Assembly (NCBI RefSeq): GCF_051401765.1
Contig: NW_027480568.1
Span: 806,001 to 870,000, forward strand
Source of the DNA: Calliopsis andreniformis
Taxonomy: Eukaryota; Arthropoda; Insecta; Hymenoptera; Andrenidae
Direction: 5' to 3'
DNA: 64,000 nt
Shown here: positions 10,916-26,420 of the stretch, one piece after another
How the letters are laid out: each line of letters starts with the position of its first letter
Numbering within the stretch: position 1 is the first letter of the stretch
The notes under the pieces: model-generated
Told to the model about the DNA's origin: nothing
The model's database searches: none
Seen by the model: only the letters and a program-made list of their open reading frames with translations
Made by a program: the position numbers and the translations under genes

Positions 10916-13900
10916 AATCGTCAATACTCAATCCTCAATCCTCAATCGTCAATCCTCAATACTCAATCATCAATCCACAACCCTCAATCCTCAATTCACA
11001 ATTCTCAATCCTCAGTCCTCAGTCCTCAAACCTCAATCCGCAACCCTCAGACCTCATCCTCAATCCTTAATCGACAATCCTCAATCCTCAATCTTCTATC
11101 CTCAATGCTCAATCTTCAATCCTGAATCCTCAGACTTCAAACATCAATACTCAACCCTCAGTCCTCGTCCTCAATCCACAACCCTCAATCCTCAATCCTC
11201 AATATACAGTCATTAATATTCAAACTTCAATCCTCAATCCTCAATCCTCTATCCTCAACACTCAATCCTCAATGTTCAATCCTCAATACCCAATCCTCAG
11301 TCTTCAATCCTCAATCCTCAATCCTCAATCCTCAATCCTCAATCCTCAGTCCTCAAACATCAATCCTGAATCCTCAACCCTGAATCCTCAATCTTCAGCC
11401 CTAAGTCCTCAACAATCAGTTGTCAATCCTCAATCCTCAGTAGAATATCCTCAATTCACAGTTTTCAATACTCAATACTCAATCTGCAATCTTCAGACCT
11501 CTATACACAAGCATCAATTCTCATCACTCAACGCTCAATACTCAGTCCCCAATCCTCAATCTTCAATCCTCAATCCTCAATCATCAATCCTCAATCTTAA
11601 TCTTCAATCCTCAGTACTCAATCTTCAATCCTCAATCCTCAAACCTCAATCCTCAATCCTCAATCTTCAATCCTCAATACTCAATCTTCAATCCTCAATC
11701 CTCAATCCTCAATCCTCAATCCTCAATCCTCAATCCTCAATCGTCAATATTCAATGCTCAATACTCAATCTTCAATCCTCAATCCTCAATACTCAGTACT
11801 CAATCCTCATTCTTCAATCCTCAATACCCAATCCTCAATCTTCAATCCTCAATCCTCAACTCTCAATCCTCAACCCTCAATCCTCAGACCTCGAACATCA
11901 ATACTCAGCCCTCAGTCCTCGTCCTCAATCCACAACCCCCAATACTCAATCCTCAATCCTCAATCCTCAATCCTCAATCCTCAATCCTCATTCTTCAATC
12001 CTCAATACCCAATTCTCAATCTTCAATGCTCAATCCTCAATCCTCAATTCTCAATCCTCAATCCTCAATCCTCAGACCTCAAACAGCAGTAGTCAACCCT
12101 CAGTCCTCGTCCTCAATCCACAACCATCAATCCTCAATGCTCAATATTCAATCATCAATATTCAATCTTCAGTCCTCAATCCTCAATCCTCAATCCTCAA
12201 TCCTCAATGTTCAATCCGCAATACCCAATCCTCAATCTTCTATCCGCAATCCTCAATCCTCAATCCTCAATCCTCAGTCCTCAATCCTCAATCCTCAATC
12301 TTCAATCCTCAATACTCAATCCTCAATCCTCAATCCTCAATCCTCAATCCTCAATCCTCAATCTTCAATCCTCAATACTCAATCTTCAATCCTCAATCCT
12401 CAATCCTCAATCCTCAATCCTCAATCCTCAATCTTAATCTTCAATCCTCAGTAGTCAATCTTCAATCCTCAATCCACAATCCTCAATCGTCAATCCTCAA
12501 TCTTCAATACCCAATACTCAATCTTCAGTCCTCAATCCTCAATCCTCAATCCTCAATCCTCAATCCTCAATCCTCAATCGTCAATCTTCAATCCTCAATA
12601 CTCAATCTTCAATCCTCAATCCTCAATACTCAATACTCAATCCTCATTCTTCAGTCCGCAATACCTAATCCTCAATCTTCAATCCTCAATCCTCAATCCT
12701 CAATCCTCAATACTCAATACTCAATCCTCATTCTTCAATCCTCGGTACCCAATCCTCAATCTTCAATCCTCAATCCTCAATTCTCAATCCTCAACCCTCA
12801 ATCCTCAGACCTCAAACATCAATACTCAACCCTCAGTCCTCGTCCTCAATCCACAACCCCCAATACTCAATCCTCAATCTTCAATTCTCAATCCTCGATC
12901 CTCAATCCACAATCCTGAATCCTCAATCCTGAATCCTCAGCCTTCAGCCCTCAGTCCTCAACAATCAGTTGTCAATCCTCAATCCTCAAGAGAATATCAT
13001 CAATTCACAGTTTTCAATACTCAATACTCAATCTGCAATCTTCAAATCTCTATCCACAAACATCAATTCTCATCACTCAACCCTCAACACTCAGTCTTCA
13101 ATCCTCAATACTCAATCCTCAATCCTCAATCCTCATTCTTCAATCCTGAATTCCCAATTCTCAATCTTCAATCCTCAATCCTCAATCCTCAATTCTGAAT
13201 CCTCAATCCTCAATCCTCAGACCTCAAACAGCAATACTCAACCCTCAGTCCTCGTCCTCAATCCACAACCATCAATCCTCAATCCTCAATATTCAATCAT
13301 CAATATTCAATCTTCAGTCCTCAATCCTCAATCCTCAATCCTCAATCCTCAATGTTCAATCCGCAATACCCAATCCTCAATCTTCTATCCGCAATCCTCA
13401 ATCCTCAATGCTCAATCCTCAATCCTCAATCCCCAATATTCAATCCTCAATACTCAATCTTCAATCCTCAATCCTCAATCCTCAATCCTCAATCCTCAAT
13501 CCTCATTCTTCAATCTTCAACACCCAATCCTCAATCCTCAATCCTCAATGCTCAATCCTCAATCCTCAGTCCTCAAACATCAATCCTGAATCCTCAACCC
13601 TGAATCCTCAATCTTCAGCCCTAAGTCCTCAACAATCAGTTGTCAATCCTGAATCCTCAGTAGAATATCCTCAATTCACAGTTTTCAATACTCAATACTC
13701 AATCTGCAATCTTCAGACCTCTATCCACAAACATCAATTCTCATCACGCAACCCTCAACACTCAGTCTTCAATCCTCAATACTCAATCCTCAATCCTCAA
13801 TCCTCAACCCTCAATACTCAATCCTCATTCTTCAATCCTCAATACCCAATCCTCAATCTTCAATCCTCAATCCTTAATCCTCAATCATCAATCCTCAATC

Positions 13901-15139
13901 CTCAATCCTCAATCCTCAGACCTCAACCATCAATACTCAACCCTCAGTCCTCGTACTCAACCAACAACCCTCAATCCTCGATCCTCAACCTTCAATCATC
14001 AATATTCAATCTTCAATCCTCAATCCTCAATCCTCAATACTCAATACTCAATCCTCAATGTTCTATCCTCAATACGCAATCCTCAATCTTCAATCCTCAA
14101 TCCTCAATCCTCAATCCTCAACCCTCAATCCTCAACCTTGATCTTCAATCCTCAGTACTCAATCTTCAATCCTCAATGCTGAACCCTCAATCCTCAATCC
14201 TCAACCTTCAATCCTCAATACTCAATCTTCAATCCTCAATCCTCAATCCTCAATCCTCAAACCTCAATCCTCAATCTTAATCTTCAATCCTCATTACTCA
14301 ATCTTCAATCCTCAATCCTCAATCCTCAATCCTCAAACCTCAATCTTCAATCCCCAATGCTCAACCTTCTATCCTCAATCCTCAATCCTCAATCCTCAAT
14401 CCTCAATCCTCAATCGTCAATCTTCAATCCTCAATACTCAATCTTCAATCCTAAATCTTCAATCCTCAATCCTCAATACTCAATTCTCAATCCTCAATCC
14501 TCAGTCCTCAGTCCTCAAACCTCAATCCTCAACCCTCAGCCCTCATCCACAATCCTTAATCGACAATCCTCAATCCTCAATCTTCTATCCTCAATACTCA
14601 ATCTTCAATCCTGAATCCTCAATTATCAATCTTCAATCCTCAATTCTCAATCTTCGATCCTCAATCTTGAATCCTCAGTCCCCAATTCTCAATCTTCTAT
14701 CCGCAATCCTCAATCCTCCCATCGTCAATCCTCAATCTTCAATCCCCAATGCTCAACCTTCTATCCTCAATCCTCAATCCTCAATCCTCAATCCTCAATC
14801 CTCAATCCTCAATCCTCAATCGTCAATCTTCAATCCTCAATACTCAATCTTCAATCCTCAATCCTCAGTACTCAATACTCAATCCTCATTCTTCAATCCT
14901 CAATACTGAATCCTCAATCTTCAATGCTCAATCCTCAATCCTCAATCCTCTATCCTCAATCTTCAATCCTCAATCGTGAATCCTCAATTCACAATCCTCA
15001 ATCTTCAATCCTCAATACTCAATCTTCAATCCTCAATCCTCAATCCTCAATCCTCAATCCTCAATCCTCAATCCTCAATCGTCAATCTTCAATCCTCAAT
15101 ACTCGATCTTCAATCCTCAATCCTCAATCCTCAATCCTC

Positions 15140-15868
15140 AATACTCATTCTTCAATCCACAATACCCGATCCTCAATCTTCAATCCTCCCTCCTCAATCC
15201 TCAATCCTCGATCCTCAAACCCCAATCTTCAATCCTCAGTCCCAAATCCTCAACCTTCAATACTCACTCCTCAATCCTCAATCTTCAATACTCAATACTC
15301 AGTCTTCAATCCTCAATCCTCAATCCTCAATCCTCAATCCTCATTCTTCAATCCTCAATCCTCAATCCTCAATCCTCAGTCCTCGATCCTCAATCTTCAA
15401 TCCTCAATTCTCAATCTTCAATCCTCCATCCTCAGTCCTCAATCCTCAATCCTCAATCCTAAAATCGTCAGGCTTCAATGCTCAATACTCAATCTTCAAT
15501 CCTCAAACCTCAATCCTCAATCCTCAATCCACATTCTTCAATCCTCAATACCCAATCCTCAATCTTCAATCCTCAATCCTCAATCCTCAATTCTCAATCC
15601 TCAATCCTCAGTCCTCAGTCCTCAAACCTCAATCCTCAACCCTCAGCCCTCATCCTCAATCCTTAATCGACAATCCTCAATCCTCAATCTTCTATCCTCA
15701 ATACTCCATCTTCAATCCTGAATCCTCAATTATCAATCTTCAATCCTCAATTCTCAATCTTCGATTCTCAATCTTGAATCCTCAGTCCCCAATTCTCAAT
15801 CTTCTATCCGCAATCCTCAATCCTCCCATCGTCAATCCTCAATACTCAGTCTGCAATCCTCAATCCTC
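15140..15868 (+). repeat. 729-bp family unit, first of a tandem pair in copy A
   Basis: TAAAATCGTCAGG at 15460 recurs at 16189, exactly 729 bp on, and CAGTCTGC lies at 15847. The pair reads as a direct tandem duplication, since unit edges at 15869 join the end of one unit to the start of the next. CATTCTTCAATCCACAATAC is shared by both starts. Confidence 0.9.
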
Positions 15869-16590
15869 AATACTCATTCTTCAATCCACAATACCCAATC
15901 CTCAATCTTCAATCCTCCCTCCTCAATCCTCAATCCTCGATCCTCAGACCCCAATCTTCAATCCTCAGTCCCAAATCCTCAACCTTCAATACTCACTCCT
16001 CAATCCTCAATCTTCAATACTCAATACTCAGTCTTCAATCCTCAATCCTCAATCCTCAATCCTCAATCCTCATTCTTCAATCCTCAATCCTCAATCCTCA
16101 ATCCTCAGTCCTCGATCCTCAATCTTCAATCCTCAATTCTCAATCTTCAATCCTCCATCCTCAGTCCTCAATCCTCAATCCTCAATCCTAAAATCGTCAG
16201 GCTTCAATGCTCAATACTCAATCTTCAATCCTCAAACCTCAATCCTCAATCCTCAATCCACATTCTTCAATCCTCAATACCCAATCCTCAATCTTCAATC
16301 CTCAATCCTCAATCCTCAATTCTCAATCCTCAATCCTCAGTCCTCAGTCCTCAAACCTCAATCCTCAACCCTCAGCCCTCATCCTCAATCCTTAATCGAC
16401 AATCCTCAATCCTCAATCTTCTATCCTCAATACTCCATCTTCAATCCTGAATCCTCAATTATCAATCTTCAATCCTCAATTCTCAATCTTCGATTCTCAA
16501 TCTTGAATCCTCAGTCCCCAATTCTCAATCTTCTATCCGCAATCCTCAATCCTCCCATCGTCAATCCTCAATACTCAGTCTGCAAACCTC
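15869..16590 (+). repeat. 729-bp family unit, second of the tandem pair in copy A
   Basis: It is nearly identical to the preceding unit; one visible difference is CAATACCCAATCC here against CAATACCCGATCC in the first. It ends near CAGTCTGCAAACC, where the neighbour continues with CAATCGTCAATACTC instead of a third unit. Confidence 0.9.
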
Positions 16591-19500
16591 AATCGTCAAT
16601 ACTCAATCCTCAATCCTCAATCGTCAATCCTCAATACTCAATCTTCAATCCACAACCCTCAATCCTCAATTCTCAATTCTCAATCCTCAGTCCTCAGTCC
16701 TCAAACCTCAATCCGCAACGCTCAGACCGCATCCTCAATCCTTAATCGACAATCCTCAATCCTCAATCTTCTATCCTCAATGCTCAATCTTCAATCCTGA
16801 ATCCTCAGACTTCAAACATCAATACTCAACCCTCAGTCCTCGTCCTCAATCCACAACCCTCAATCCTCAATCCTCAATATACAGTCATTAATATTCAAAC
16901 TTCAATCCTCAATCCTCAATCCTCTATCCTCAACACTCAATCCTCAATGTTCAATCCTCAATACCCAATCCTCAGTCTTCAATCCTCAATCCTCAATCCT
17001 CAATGCTCAATCCTCAATCCTCAGTCCTCAAACATCAATCCTGAATCCTCAACCCTGAATCCTCAATCTTCAGCCCTAAGTCCTCAACAATCAGTTGTCA
17101 ATCCTCAATCCTCAGTAGAATATCCTCAATTCACAGATTTCAATACTCAATACTCAATCTGCAATCTTCAGACCTCTATCCACAAGCATCAATTCTCATC
17201 ACTCAACCCTCAATACTCAGTCCCCATTCCTCAATCTTCAATCCTCAATCCTCAATCCTCAATCATCAATCCTCAATCTTAATCTTCAATCCTCAGTACT
17301 CAATCTTCAATCCTCAATCCTCAAACCTCAATCCTCAATCCTCAATCTTCAATCCTCAATACTCAATCTTCAATCCTCAATCCTCAAACCTCAATCCTCA
17401 ATCCTCAATCTTCAATCCTCAATCCTCAATCCTCAAACCTCAATCCTCAATCTTAATCTTCAATCCTCATTACTCAATCTTCAATCCTCAATCCTCAATC
17501 CTCAATCCTCAAACCTCAATCTTCAATCCCCAATGCTCAACCTTCTATCCTCAATCCTCAATCCTCAATCCTCAATCCTCAATCCTCAATCCTCAATCGT
17601 CAATCTTCAATCCTCAATACTCAATCTTCAATCCTAAATCTTCAATCCTCAATCCTCAATCCTCAATTCTCAATCCTCAATCCTCAGTCCTCAGTCCTCA
17701 AACCTCAATCCTCAACCCTCAGCCCTCATCCACAATCCTTAATCGACAATCCTCAATCCTCAATCTTCTATCCTCAATACTCAATCTTCAATCCTGAATC
17801 CTCAATTATCAATCTTCAATCCTCAATTCTCAATCTTCGATCCTCAATCTTGAATCCTCAGTCCCCAATTCTCAATCTTCTATCCGCAATCCTCAATCCT
17901 CCCATCGTCAATCCTCAATCTTCAATCCCCAATGCTCAACCTTCTATCCTCAATCCTCAATCCTCAATCCTCAATCCTCAATCCTCAATCCTCAATCCTC
18001 AATCGTCAATCTTCAATCCTCAATACTCAATCTTCATTCCTCAATCCTCAATACTCAATACTCAATCCTCATTCTTCAATCCTCAATACTGAATCCTCAA
18101 TCTTCAATGCTCAATCCTCAATCCTCAATCCTCTATCCTCAATCTTCAATCCTCAATCGTGAATCCTCAATTCACAATCCTCAATCTTCAATCCTCAATA
18201 CTCAATCTTCAATCCTCAATCCTCAATCCTCAATCCTCAATCCTCAATCCTCAATCCTCAATCGTCAATCTTCAATCCTCAATACTCGATCTTCAATCCT
18301 CAATCCTCAATCCTCAATCCTCAATACTCATTCTTCAATCCACAATACCCGATCCTCAATCTTCAATCCTCCCTCCTCAATCCTCAATCCTCGATCCTCA
18401 AACCCCAATCTTCAATCCTCAGTCCCAAATCCTCAACCTTCAATACTCACTCCTCAATCCTCAATCTTCAATACTCAATACTCAGTCTTCAATCCTCAAT
18501 CCTCAATTCTCAATCCTCAACCCTCAATCCTCAGACCTCAAACATCAATACTCAACCCTCAGTCCTCGTCCTCAATCCACAACCCCCAATACTCAATCCT
18601 CAATCTTCAATTCTCAATCCTCAATCCTCAATCCACAGTCCTGAATCCTCAATCCTGAATCCTCAACCTTCAGCCCTCAGTCCTCAACAATCAGTTGTCA
18701 ATCCTCAATCCTCAAGAGAATATCATCAATTCACAGTCTTCAATACTCAATACTCAATCTGCAATCTTCAAATCTCTATCCACAAACATCAATTCTCATC
18801 ACTCAAACATCAGCACTCAGTCTTCAATCCTCAATCCTCAATCCTCAATCCTCAATCCTCATTCTTCAATCCTCAATACCCAATTCTCAATCTTCAATCC
18901 TCAATCCTCAATCCTCAATTCTCAATCCTCAATCCTCAATCCTCAGACCTCAAACAGCAGTAGTCAACCCTCAGTCCTCGTCCTCAATCCACAACCATCA
19001 ATCCTCAATCCTCAATATTCAACCATCAATATTCAATCTTCAGTCCTCAATCCTCAATCCTCAATCCTCAATCCTCAATCCTCAGACCTCAAACATCAAT
19101 ACTCAACCCTCAGTCCTCGTCCTCAATCCACAACCCCCAATACTCAATCCTCAATCTTCAATTCTCAATCCTCAATCCTCAATCCACAATCCTGAATCCT
19201 CAATCCTGAATCCTCAACCTTCAGCCCTCAGTCCTCAACAATCAGTTGTCAATCCTCAATCCTCAAGAGAGTATCATCAATTCACAGTTGTCAATACCCA
19301 ATACTCAATCTGCAATCTTCAAATCTCTATCCACAAACATCAATTCTCATCACTCAACCCTCAACACTCAGTCTTCAATCCTCAATACTCAATCCTCAAT
19401 CCTCAATCCTCAACCCTCAATCCTCAATCCTCATTCTTCAATCCTCAATACCCAATCCTCAATCTTCAATCCTCAATCCTGAATCCTCAATCATCAATCC

Positions 19501-20752
19501 ACAATCCTCAATCCTCAATCCTCAGACCTCAACCATCAATACTCAACCCTCAGTCCTCGTACTCAACCAACAACCCTCAATCCTCGATCCTCAACCTTCA
19601 ATCATCAATATTCAATCTTCAATTCTCAATCCTCAATCCTCAATACTCAATACTCAATCCTCAATGTTCTATCCTCAATACGCAATCCTCAATCTTCAAT
19701 CCTCAATCCTCAATCCTCAATCCTCAACCCTCAATCCTCAATCCTCAACCTTGATCTTCAATCCTCAGTACTCAATCTTCAATCCTCAATGCTGAATCCT
19801 CAATCCTCAATCCTCAACCTTCAATCCTCAATACTCAATCTTCAATCCTCAATCCTCAATCCTCAATCCTCAAACCTCAATCCTCAATCTTAATCTTCAA
19901 TCCTCATTACTCAATCTTCAATCCTCAATCCTCAATCCTCAATCCTCAAACCTCAATCTTCAATCCCCAATGCTCAACCTTCTATCCTCAATCCTCAATC
20001 CTCAATCCTCAATCCTCAATCCTCAATCCTCAATCGTCAATCTTCAATCCTCAATACTCTATCTTCAATCCTCAATCTTCAATGCTCAATCCTCAATCCT
20101 CAATTCCCAATCCTCAATCCTCAGTCCTCAGTCCTCAAACCTCAATCCTCAACCCTCAGCCCTCATTCACAATCCTTAATCGACAATCCTCAATCCTCAA
20201 TCTTCTATCCTCAATACTCAATCTTCAATCCTGAATCCTCAATTATCAATCTTCAATCCTCAATTCTCAATCTTCGATCCTCAATCTTGAATCCTCAGTC
20301 CCCAATTCTCAATCTTCTATCCGCAATCCTCAATCCTCCCATCGTCAATCCTCAATCTTCAATCCCCAATGCTCAACCTTCTATCCTCAATCCTCAATCC
20401 TCAATCCTCAATCCTCAATCCTCAATCCTCAATCGTCAATCTTCAATCCTCAATACTCAATCTTCAATCCTCAATCCTCAATACTCAATACTCTATCCTC
20501 ATTCTTCAATCCTCAATACCGAATCCTCAATCTTCAATGCTCAATCCTCAATCCTCAATCCTCAATCCTCAATCTTCAATTCTCAATCGTGAATCCTCAA
20601 TTCACAATCCTCAATCTTCAATCCTCAATACTCAATCTTCAATCCTCAATCCTCAATCCTCAATCCTCAATCCTCAATCCTCAATCCTCAATCGTCCATC
20701 TTCAATCCTCAATACTCAATCTTCAATCCTCAATCCTCAATCCTCAATCCTC

Positions 20753-21474
20753 AATACTCATTCTTCAATCCACAATACCCAATCCTCAATCTTCAATCCT
20801 CCCTCCTCAATCCTCAATCCTCAATCCTCAAACCCCAATCTTCAATCCTCAGTCCCAAATCCTCAACCTTCAATACTCACTCCTCAATCCTCAATCTTCA
20901 ATACTCAATACTCAGTCTTCAATCCTCAATCCTCAATCCTCAATCCTCAATCCTCATTCTTCAATCCTCAATCCTCAATCCTCAATCCTCAGTCCTCGAT
21001 CCTCAATCTTCAATCCTCAATTCTCAATCTTCAATCCTCCATCCTCAGTCCTCAATCCTCAATCCTCAATCCTAAAATCGTCAGGCTTCAATGCTCAATA
21101 CTCAATCTTCAATCCTCAATCCTCAAACCTCAATCCTCAATCCTCATTCTTCAATCCTCAATACCCAATCCTCAATCTTCAATCCTCAATCCTCAATCCT
21201 CAATTCTCAATCCTCAATCCTCAGTCCTCAGTCCTCAAACCTCAATCCTCAACCCTCAGCCCTCATCCTCAATCCTTAATCGACAATCCTCAATCCTCAA
21301 TCTTCTATCCTCAATACTCCATCTTCAATCCTGAATCCTCAATTATCAATCTTCAATCCTCAATTCTCAATCTTCGATCCTCAATCTTGAATCCTCAGTC
21401 CCCAATTCTCAATCTTCTATCCGCAATCCTCAATCCTCCCATCGTCAATCCTCAATACTCAGTCTGCAATCCTC
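20753..21474 (+). repeat. 729-bp family unit, copy B counterpart of 10194-10915
   Basis: It lies at the 10,559-bp offset from the copy A unit, with the same internal markers. It differs at a few bases, such as CAATCCTCAAACCTC near 21118 where copy A has CAATCCTCAATCCTC. Confidence 0.85.
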
Positions 21475-24400
21475 AATCGTCAATACTCAATCCTCAATCC
21501 TCAATCGTCAATCCTCAATACTCAATCATCAATCCACAACCCTCAATCCTCAATTCACAATTCTCAATCCTCAGTCCTCAGTCCTCAAACCTCAATCCGC
21601 AACCCTCAGACCTCATCCTCAATCCTTAATCGACAATCCTCAATCCTCAATCTTCTATCCTCAATGCTCAATCTTCAATCCTGAATCCTCAGACTTCAAA
21701 CATCAATACTCAACCCTCAGTCCTCGTCCTCAATCCACAACCCTCAATCCTCAATCCTCAATATACAGTCATTAATATTCAAACTTCAATCCTCAATCCT
21801 CAATCCTCTATCCTCAACACTCAATCCTCAATGTTCAATCCTCAATACCCAATCCTCAGTCTTCAATCCTCAATCCTCAATCCTCAATCCTCAATCCTCA
21901 ATCCTCAGTCCTCAAACATCAATCCTGAATCCTCAAACCTGAATCCTCAATCTTCAGCCCTAAGTCCTCAACAATCAGTTGTCAATCCTCAATCCTCAGT
22001 AGAATATCCTCAATTCACAGTTTTCAATACTCAATACTCAATCTGCAATCTTCAGACCTCTATACACAAGCATCAATTCTCATCACTCAACGCTCAATAC
22101 TCAGTCCCCAATCCTCAATCTTCAATCCTCAATCCTCAATCATCAATCCTCAATCTTAATCTTCAATCCTCAGTACTCAATCTTCAATCCTCAATCCTCA
22201 AACCTCAATCCTCAATCCTCAATCTTCACTCCTCAATACTCAATCTTCAATCCTCAATCCTCAATCCTCAATCCTCAATCCTCAATCCTCAATCCTCAAT
22301 CGTCAATATTCAATGCTCAATACTCAATCTTCAATCCTCAATCCTCAATACTCAGTACTCAATCCTCATTCTTCAATCCTCAATACCCAATCCTCAATCT
22401 TCAATCCTCAATCCTCAACTCTCAATCCTCAACCCTCAATCCTCAGACCTCGAACATCAATACTCAGCCCTCAGTCCTCGTCCTCAATCCACAACCCCCA
22501 ATACTCAATCCTCAATCCTCAATCCTCAATCCTCAATCCTCAATCCTCATTCTTCAATCCTCAATACCCAATTCTCAATCTTCAATGCTCAATCCTCAAT
22601 CCTCAATTCTCAATCCTCAATCCTCAATCCTCAGACCTCAAACAGCAGTAGTCAACCCTCAGTCCTCGTCCTCAATCCACAACCATCAATCCTCAATGCT
22701 CAATATTCAATCATCAATATTCAATCTTCAGTCCTCAATCCTCAATCCTCAATCCTCAATCCTCAATGTTCAATCCGCAATTCCCAATCCTCAATCTTCT
22801 ATCCGCAATCCTCAATCCTCAATCCTCAATCCTCAATCCTCAATCCTCAATCCTCAATCTTCAATCCTCAATACTCAATCCTCAATCCTCAATCCTCAAT
22901 CCTCAATCCTCAATCCTCAATCTTCAATCCTCAATACTCAATCTTCAATCCTCAATCCTCAATCCTCAATCCTCAATCCTCAATCCTCAATCTTAATCTT
23001 CAATCCTCAGTAGTCAATCTTCAATCCTCAATCCACAATCCTCAATCGTCAATCCTCAATCTTCAATACCCAATACTCAATCTTCAGTCCTCAATCCTCA
23101 ATCCTCAATCCTCAATCCTCAATCCTCAATCCTCAATCGTCAATCTTCAATCCTCAATACTCAATCTTCAATCCTCAATCCTCAATACTCAATACTCAAT
23201 CCTCATTCTTCAGTCCGCAATACCTAATCCTCAATCTTCAATCCTCAATCCTCAATCCTCAATCCTCAATACTCAATACTCAATCCTCATTCTTCAATCC
23301 TCGGTACCCAATCCTCAATCTTCAATCCTCAATCCTCAATTCTCAATCCTCAACCCTCAATCCTCAGACCTCAAACATCAATACTCAACCCTCAGTCCTC
23401 GTCCTCAATCCACAACCCCCAATACTCAATCCTCAATCTTCAATTCTCAATCCTCGATCCTCAATCCACAATCCTGAATCCTCAATCCTGAATCCTCAGC
23501 CTTCAGCCCTCAGTCCTCAACAATCAGTTGTCAATCCTCAATCCTCAAGAGAATATCATCAATTCACAGTTTTCAATACTCAATACTCAATCTGCAATCT
23601 TCAAATCTCTATCCACAAACATCAATTCTCATCACTCAACCCTCAACACTCAGTCTTCAATCCTCAATACTCAATCCTCAATCCTCAATCCTCATTCTTC
23701 AATCCTGAATTCCCAATTCTCAATCTTCAATCCTCAATCCTCAATCCTCAATTCTGAATCCTCAATCCTCAATCCTCAGACCTCAAACAGCAATACTCAA
23801 CCCTCAGTCCTCGTCCTCAATCCACAACCATCAATCCTCAATCCTCAATATTCAATCATCAATATTCAATCTTCAGTCCTCAATCCTCAATCCTCAATCC
23901 TCAGTCCTCAATGTTCAATCCGCAATACCCAATCCTCAATCTTCTATCCGCAATCCTCAATCCTCAATGCTCAATCCTCAATCCTCAATCCCCAATATTC
24001 AATCCTCAATACTCAATCTTCAATCCTCAATCCTCAATCCTCAATCCTCAATCCTCAATCCTCATTCTTCAATCTTCAACACCCAATCCTCAATCCTCAA
24101 TCCTCAATGCTCAATCCTCAATCCTCAGTCCTCAAACATCAATCCTGAATCCTCAACCCTGAATCCTCAATCTTCAGCCCTAAGTCCTCAACAATCAGTT
24201 GTCAATCCTGAATCCTCAGTAGAATATCCTCAATTCACAGTTTTCAATACTCAATACTCAATCTGCAATCTTCAGACCTCTATCCACAAACATCAATTCT
24301 CATCACGCAACCCTCAACACTCAGTCTTCAATCCTCAATACTCAATCCTCAATCCTCAATCCTCAACCCTCAATACTCAATCCTCATTCTTCAATCCTCA

Positions 24401-25691
24401 ATACCCAATCCTCAATCTTCAATCCTCAATCCTTAATCCTCAATCATCAATCCTCAATCCTCAATCCTCAATCCTCAGACCTCAACCAGCAATACTCAAC
24501 CCTCAGTCCTCGTACTCAACCAACAACCCTCAATCCTCGATCCTCAACCTTCAATCATCAATATTCAATCTTCAATCCTCAATCCTCAATCCTCAATACT
24601 CAATACTCAATCCTCAATGTTCTATCCTCAATACGCAATCCTCAATCTTCAATCCTCAATCCTCAATCCTCAATCCTCAACCCTCAATCCTCAACCTTGA
24701 TCTTCAATCCTCAGTACTCAATCTTCAATCCTCAATGCTGAATCCTCAATCCTCAATCCTCAACCTTCAATCCTCAATACTCAATCTTCAATCCTCAATC
24801 CTCAATCCTCAATCCTCAAACCTCAATCCTCAATCTTAATCTTCAATCCTCATTACTCAATCTTCAATCCTCAATCCTCAATCCTCAATCCTCAAACCTC
24901 AATCTTCAATCCCCAATGCTCAACCTTCTATCCTCAATCCTCAATCCTCAATCCTCAATCCTCAATCGTCAATCTTCAATCCTCAATACTCAATCTTCAA
25001 TCCTAAATCTTCAATCCTCAATCCTCAATACTCAATTCTCAATCCTCAATCCTCAGTCCTCAGTCCTCAAACCTCAATCCTCAACCCTCAGCCCTCATCC
25101 ACAATCCTTAATCGACAATCCTCAATCCTCAATCTTCTATCCTCAATACTCAATCTTCAATCCTGAATCCTCAATTATCAATCTTCAATCCTCAATTCTC
25201 AATCTTCGATCCTCAATCTTGAATCCTCAGTCCCCAATTCTCAATCTTCTATCCGCAATCCTCAATCCTCCCATCGTCAATCCTCAATCTTCAATCCCCA
25301 ATGCTCAACCTTCTATCCTCAATCCTCAATCCTCAATCCTCAATCCTCAATCCTCAATCCTCAATCCTCAATCGTCAATCTTCAATCCTCAATACTCAAT
25401 CTTCAATCCTCAATCCTCAGTACTCAATACTCAATCCTCATTCTTCAATCCTCAATACTGAATCCTCAATCTTCAATGCTCAATCCTCAATCCTCAATCC
25501 TCTATCCTCAATCTTCAATCCTCAATCGTGAATCCTCAATTCACAATCCTCAATCTTCAATCCTCAATACTCAATCTTCAATCCTCAATCCTCAATCCTC
25601 AATCCTCAATCCTCAATCCTCAATCCTCAATCGTCAATCTTCAATCCTCAATACTCGATCTTCAATCCTCAATCCTCAATCCTCAATCCTC

Positions 25692-26420
25692 AATACTCAT
25701 TCTTCAATCCACAATACCCGATCCTCAATCTTCAATCCTCCCTCCTCAATCCTCAATCCTCGATCCTCAAACCCCAATCTTCAATCCTCAGTCCCAAATC
25801 CTCAACCTTCAATACTCACTCCTCAATCCTCAATCTTCAATACTCAATACTCAGTCTTCAATCCTCAATCCTCAATCCTCAATCCTCAATCCTCATTCTT
25901 CAATCCTCAATCCTCAATCCTCAATCCTCAGTCCTCGATCCTCAATCTTCAATCCTCAATTCTCAATCTTCAATCCTCCATCCTCAGTCCTCAATCCTCA
26001 ATCCTCAATCCTAAAATCGTCAGGCTTCAATGCTCAATACTCAATCTTCAATCCTCAAACCTCAATCCTCAATCCTCAATCCACATTCTTCAATCCTCAA
26101 TACCCAATCCTCAATCTTCAATCCTCAATCCTCAATCCTCAATTCTCAATCCTCAATCCTCAGTCCTCAGTCCTCAAACCTCAATCCTCAACCCTCAGCC
26201 CTCATCCTCAATCCTTAATCGACAATCCTCAATCCTCAATCTTCTATCCTCAATACTCCATCTTCAATCCTGAATCCTCAATTATCAATCTTCAATCCTC
26301 AATTCTCAATCTTCGATTCTCAATCTTGAATCCTCAGTCCCCAATTCTCAATCTTCTATCCGCAATCCTCAATCCTCCCATCGTCAATCCTCAATACTCA
26401 GTCTGCAATCCTCAATCCTC
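25692..26420 (+). repeat. 729-bp family unit, first of the pair in copy B
   Basis: Counterpart of 15140-15868 at offset 10,552 bp. The pair must have existed before the 11-kb duplication, because both members occur in both copies. Confidence 0.9.

Larger units (their letters stand above)
7500..18490 (+). repeat. 11-kb segmental tandem duplication, copy A
   Basis: Copy A is followed directly by copy B. The offset is 10,999 bp at 7696/18695, 10,559 bp from about 8521/19080, 10,552 bp by 14749/25301 and 10,538 bp after 18159/28711. The three steps (440, 7 and 14 bp) sum exactly to the difference between the left and right offsets. This is what one tandem duplication followed by three deletions in copy B would give. 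The junction near 18490 joins a CAGTCTTC context typical of 15.3 kb to the sequence typical of 7.5 kb. Confidence 0.92.
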